This document shows, piece by piece, positions 63,236 through 64,000 of a DNA stretch of 64,000 nucleotides. The stretch is from Norana najaformis (taxonomy: Eukaryota > Annelida > Clitellata > Crassiclitellata > Hormogastridae). The stretch's first letter is position 1; every line of letters starts with the position of its first letter. A program made the translations under genes and the position numbers. The stretch lies in contig OZ029929.1 of NCBI GenBank assembly GCA_964023275.1, forward strand, positions 1,881,501 to 1,945,500. The letters run 5' to 3'. Below the pieces are notes generated by a model, which was not told where the DNA came from, did no database searches, and saw only the letters and a program-made list of their open reading frames with translations.

Positions 63236-64000
63236 TTATATATGTATATATATTAACAGAAAACCTTTTAAAGCTGCATGTATATATGCTTGTATATATG
63301 TTTGTGCACCAGAGCAATCAACATCATCATCATCATCATCATAGTCATCACAGTCATCATAATCATAATTATCATCATCATAATCATCATCATAATCAGC
63401 AGCAGCAGATACATAATAGTCATAGTCATCATACTCATCGTCGTCGTCATCATCATAATCATCAGCAGCAGCAGATGCATCATAGTCATAGACATCAAAC
63501 TCATCGTCGTCGTCGTCATCATCATAATCATCATCATCATCATAATCATCATCAGCAGCAGATGCATCATAGTCATAGACATCGTACTCATCGTCGTCGT
63601 CATCATCATCATAATCATCATCATCATAATCATCAGCAGCAGCAGATGCATCATAGTCATAGACATCAAACTCATCGTCGTCGTCGTCATCATCATCATA
63701 ATCATCATAATCATCAGCAGCAGCAGATGCATCATAGTCATAGACATCAAACTCATCGTCGTCGTCGTCATCATCATAATCATCATCATCATCATAATCA
63801 TCATCAGCAGCAGATGCATCATAGTCATAGACATCAAACTCATCGTCGTCGTCATCATCATCATAATCATCATCATCATAATCATCAGCAGCAGCAGATG
63901 CATCATAGTCATAGACATCAAACTCATCGTCGTCGTCGTCATCATCATAATCATCATCATCATCATAATCATCAGCAGCAGCAGATGCATCATAGTCATA
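63236..64000 (-). CDS. Possible Asp/Tyr-rich repeat protein exon, open at right edge
   Basis: On the minus strand one frame stays open from 64000 to a TAA at 63238-63236, 254 codons. It encodes repeats of about 27-29 residues with Asp/Tyr runs, then EFDVYDYDASAA. Repeat spacing measured at the ASAA block is 87, 84, 81, 87, 84 and 87 nt, always a multiple of three. The final part (CSGAQTYIQAYIHAALKG) is not repetitive. No ATG or splice site is seen, so it would be an internal or last exon. The trinucleotide make-up could itself keep the frame, and a Met-rich frame is open too, so a non-coding VNTR is a real alternative. Confidence 0.35.
   Translation of the reverse strand, partial: YDYDASAAADDYDDDDDYDDDDDDDEFDVYDYDASAAADDYDDDDYDDDDDDDEFDVYDYDASAADDDYDDDDDYDDDDDDDEFDVYDYDASAAADDYDDYDDDDDDDDEFDVYDYDASAAADDYDDDDYDDDDDDDEYDVYDYDASAADDDYDDDDDYDDDDDDDEFDVYDYDASAAADDYDDDDDDEYDDYDYYVSAAADYDDDYDDDNYDYDDCDDYDDDDDDVDCSGAQTYIQAYIHAALKGFLLIYIHI

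Noticed and set aside
63268-63999. 243-codon Met/Leu-rich minus-strand frame with an ATG
   Set aside because: It is the shifted reading of the GAT/ATC repeat. The Asp/Tyr frame on the same strand is far more protein-like, and even that is uncertain.

Overview
This is animal nuclear DNA: GT-AG split genes, long introns, many microsatellites and minisatellites, and many tRNA-derived SINE and non-LTR retrotransposon (LINE) pieces. No organelle, bacterial or viral gene set is present. The gene content (septin, CABIT/SAM adaptor, MUL1, ERICH2-like protein, PDE7) is bilaterian. The repeat style suggests a marine invertebrate, perhaps a mollusc or another lophotrochozoan; that placement is inference.

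Layout, left to right. (1) 0.8-6.7 kb: the 5' end of a SEPT2-type septin gene on the minus strand, with two coding exons; the rest lies beyond the left edge. (2) 8.5-16.9 kb: a minus-strand GAREM-like adaptor gene with six coding exons, CABIT modules first and a C-terminal SAM domain last. One of its introns holds a 1.5-kb satellite built from 18-bp units. (3) 19.0-21.6 kb: a minus-strand MUL1-like mitochondrial E3 ligase gene in three exons, with an anomalous second intron. (4) 23.4-30.9 kb: a plus-strand gene for an ERICH2-like acidic protein, divergent from MUL1; ten phase-consistent exons give 336 codons. (5) 31.9-36.7 kb: a phase-consistent four-exon minus-strand model for a 195-residue protein I do not recognise. 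(6) 38.2-52.9 kb (perhaps from 36.7 kb): a minus-strand PDE7-like cAMP phosphodiesterase gene with 13-14 coding exons, one GC-AG intron, and a long C-terminal tail dense in PKA-type motifs. (7) 53-64 kb: mostly repeats, with a few candidate exons and, at the right edge, a minus-strand Asp/Tyr-rich in-frame repeat.

The rest is repeats. I separate several recurrent interspersed families by their shared words, here called A-F for convenience, plus LINE fragments and two MITE-like elements. Segments of SINE family A have been amplified in tandem at several loci with 42-bp or 48-bp periods. The genes do not form an operon. MUL1 and the ERICH2-like gene are head to head. PDE7 and GAREM-like proteins act in cAMP and growth-factor signalling respectively, but nothing here links them functionally.

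All exon boundaries were read by eye from splice consensus, reading phase and remembered family sequence. No alignment or transcript data were available.
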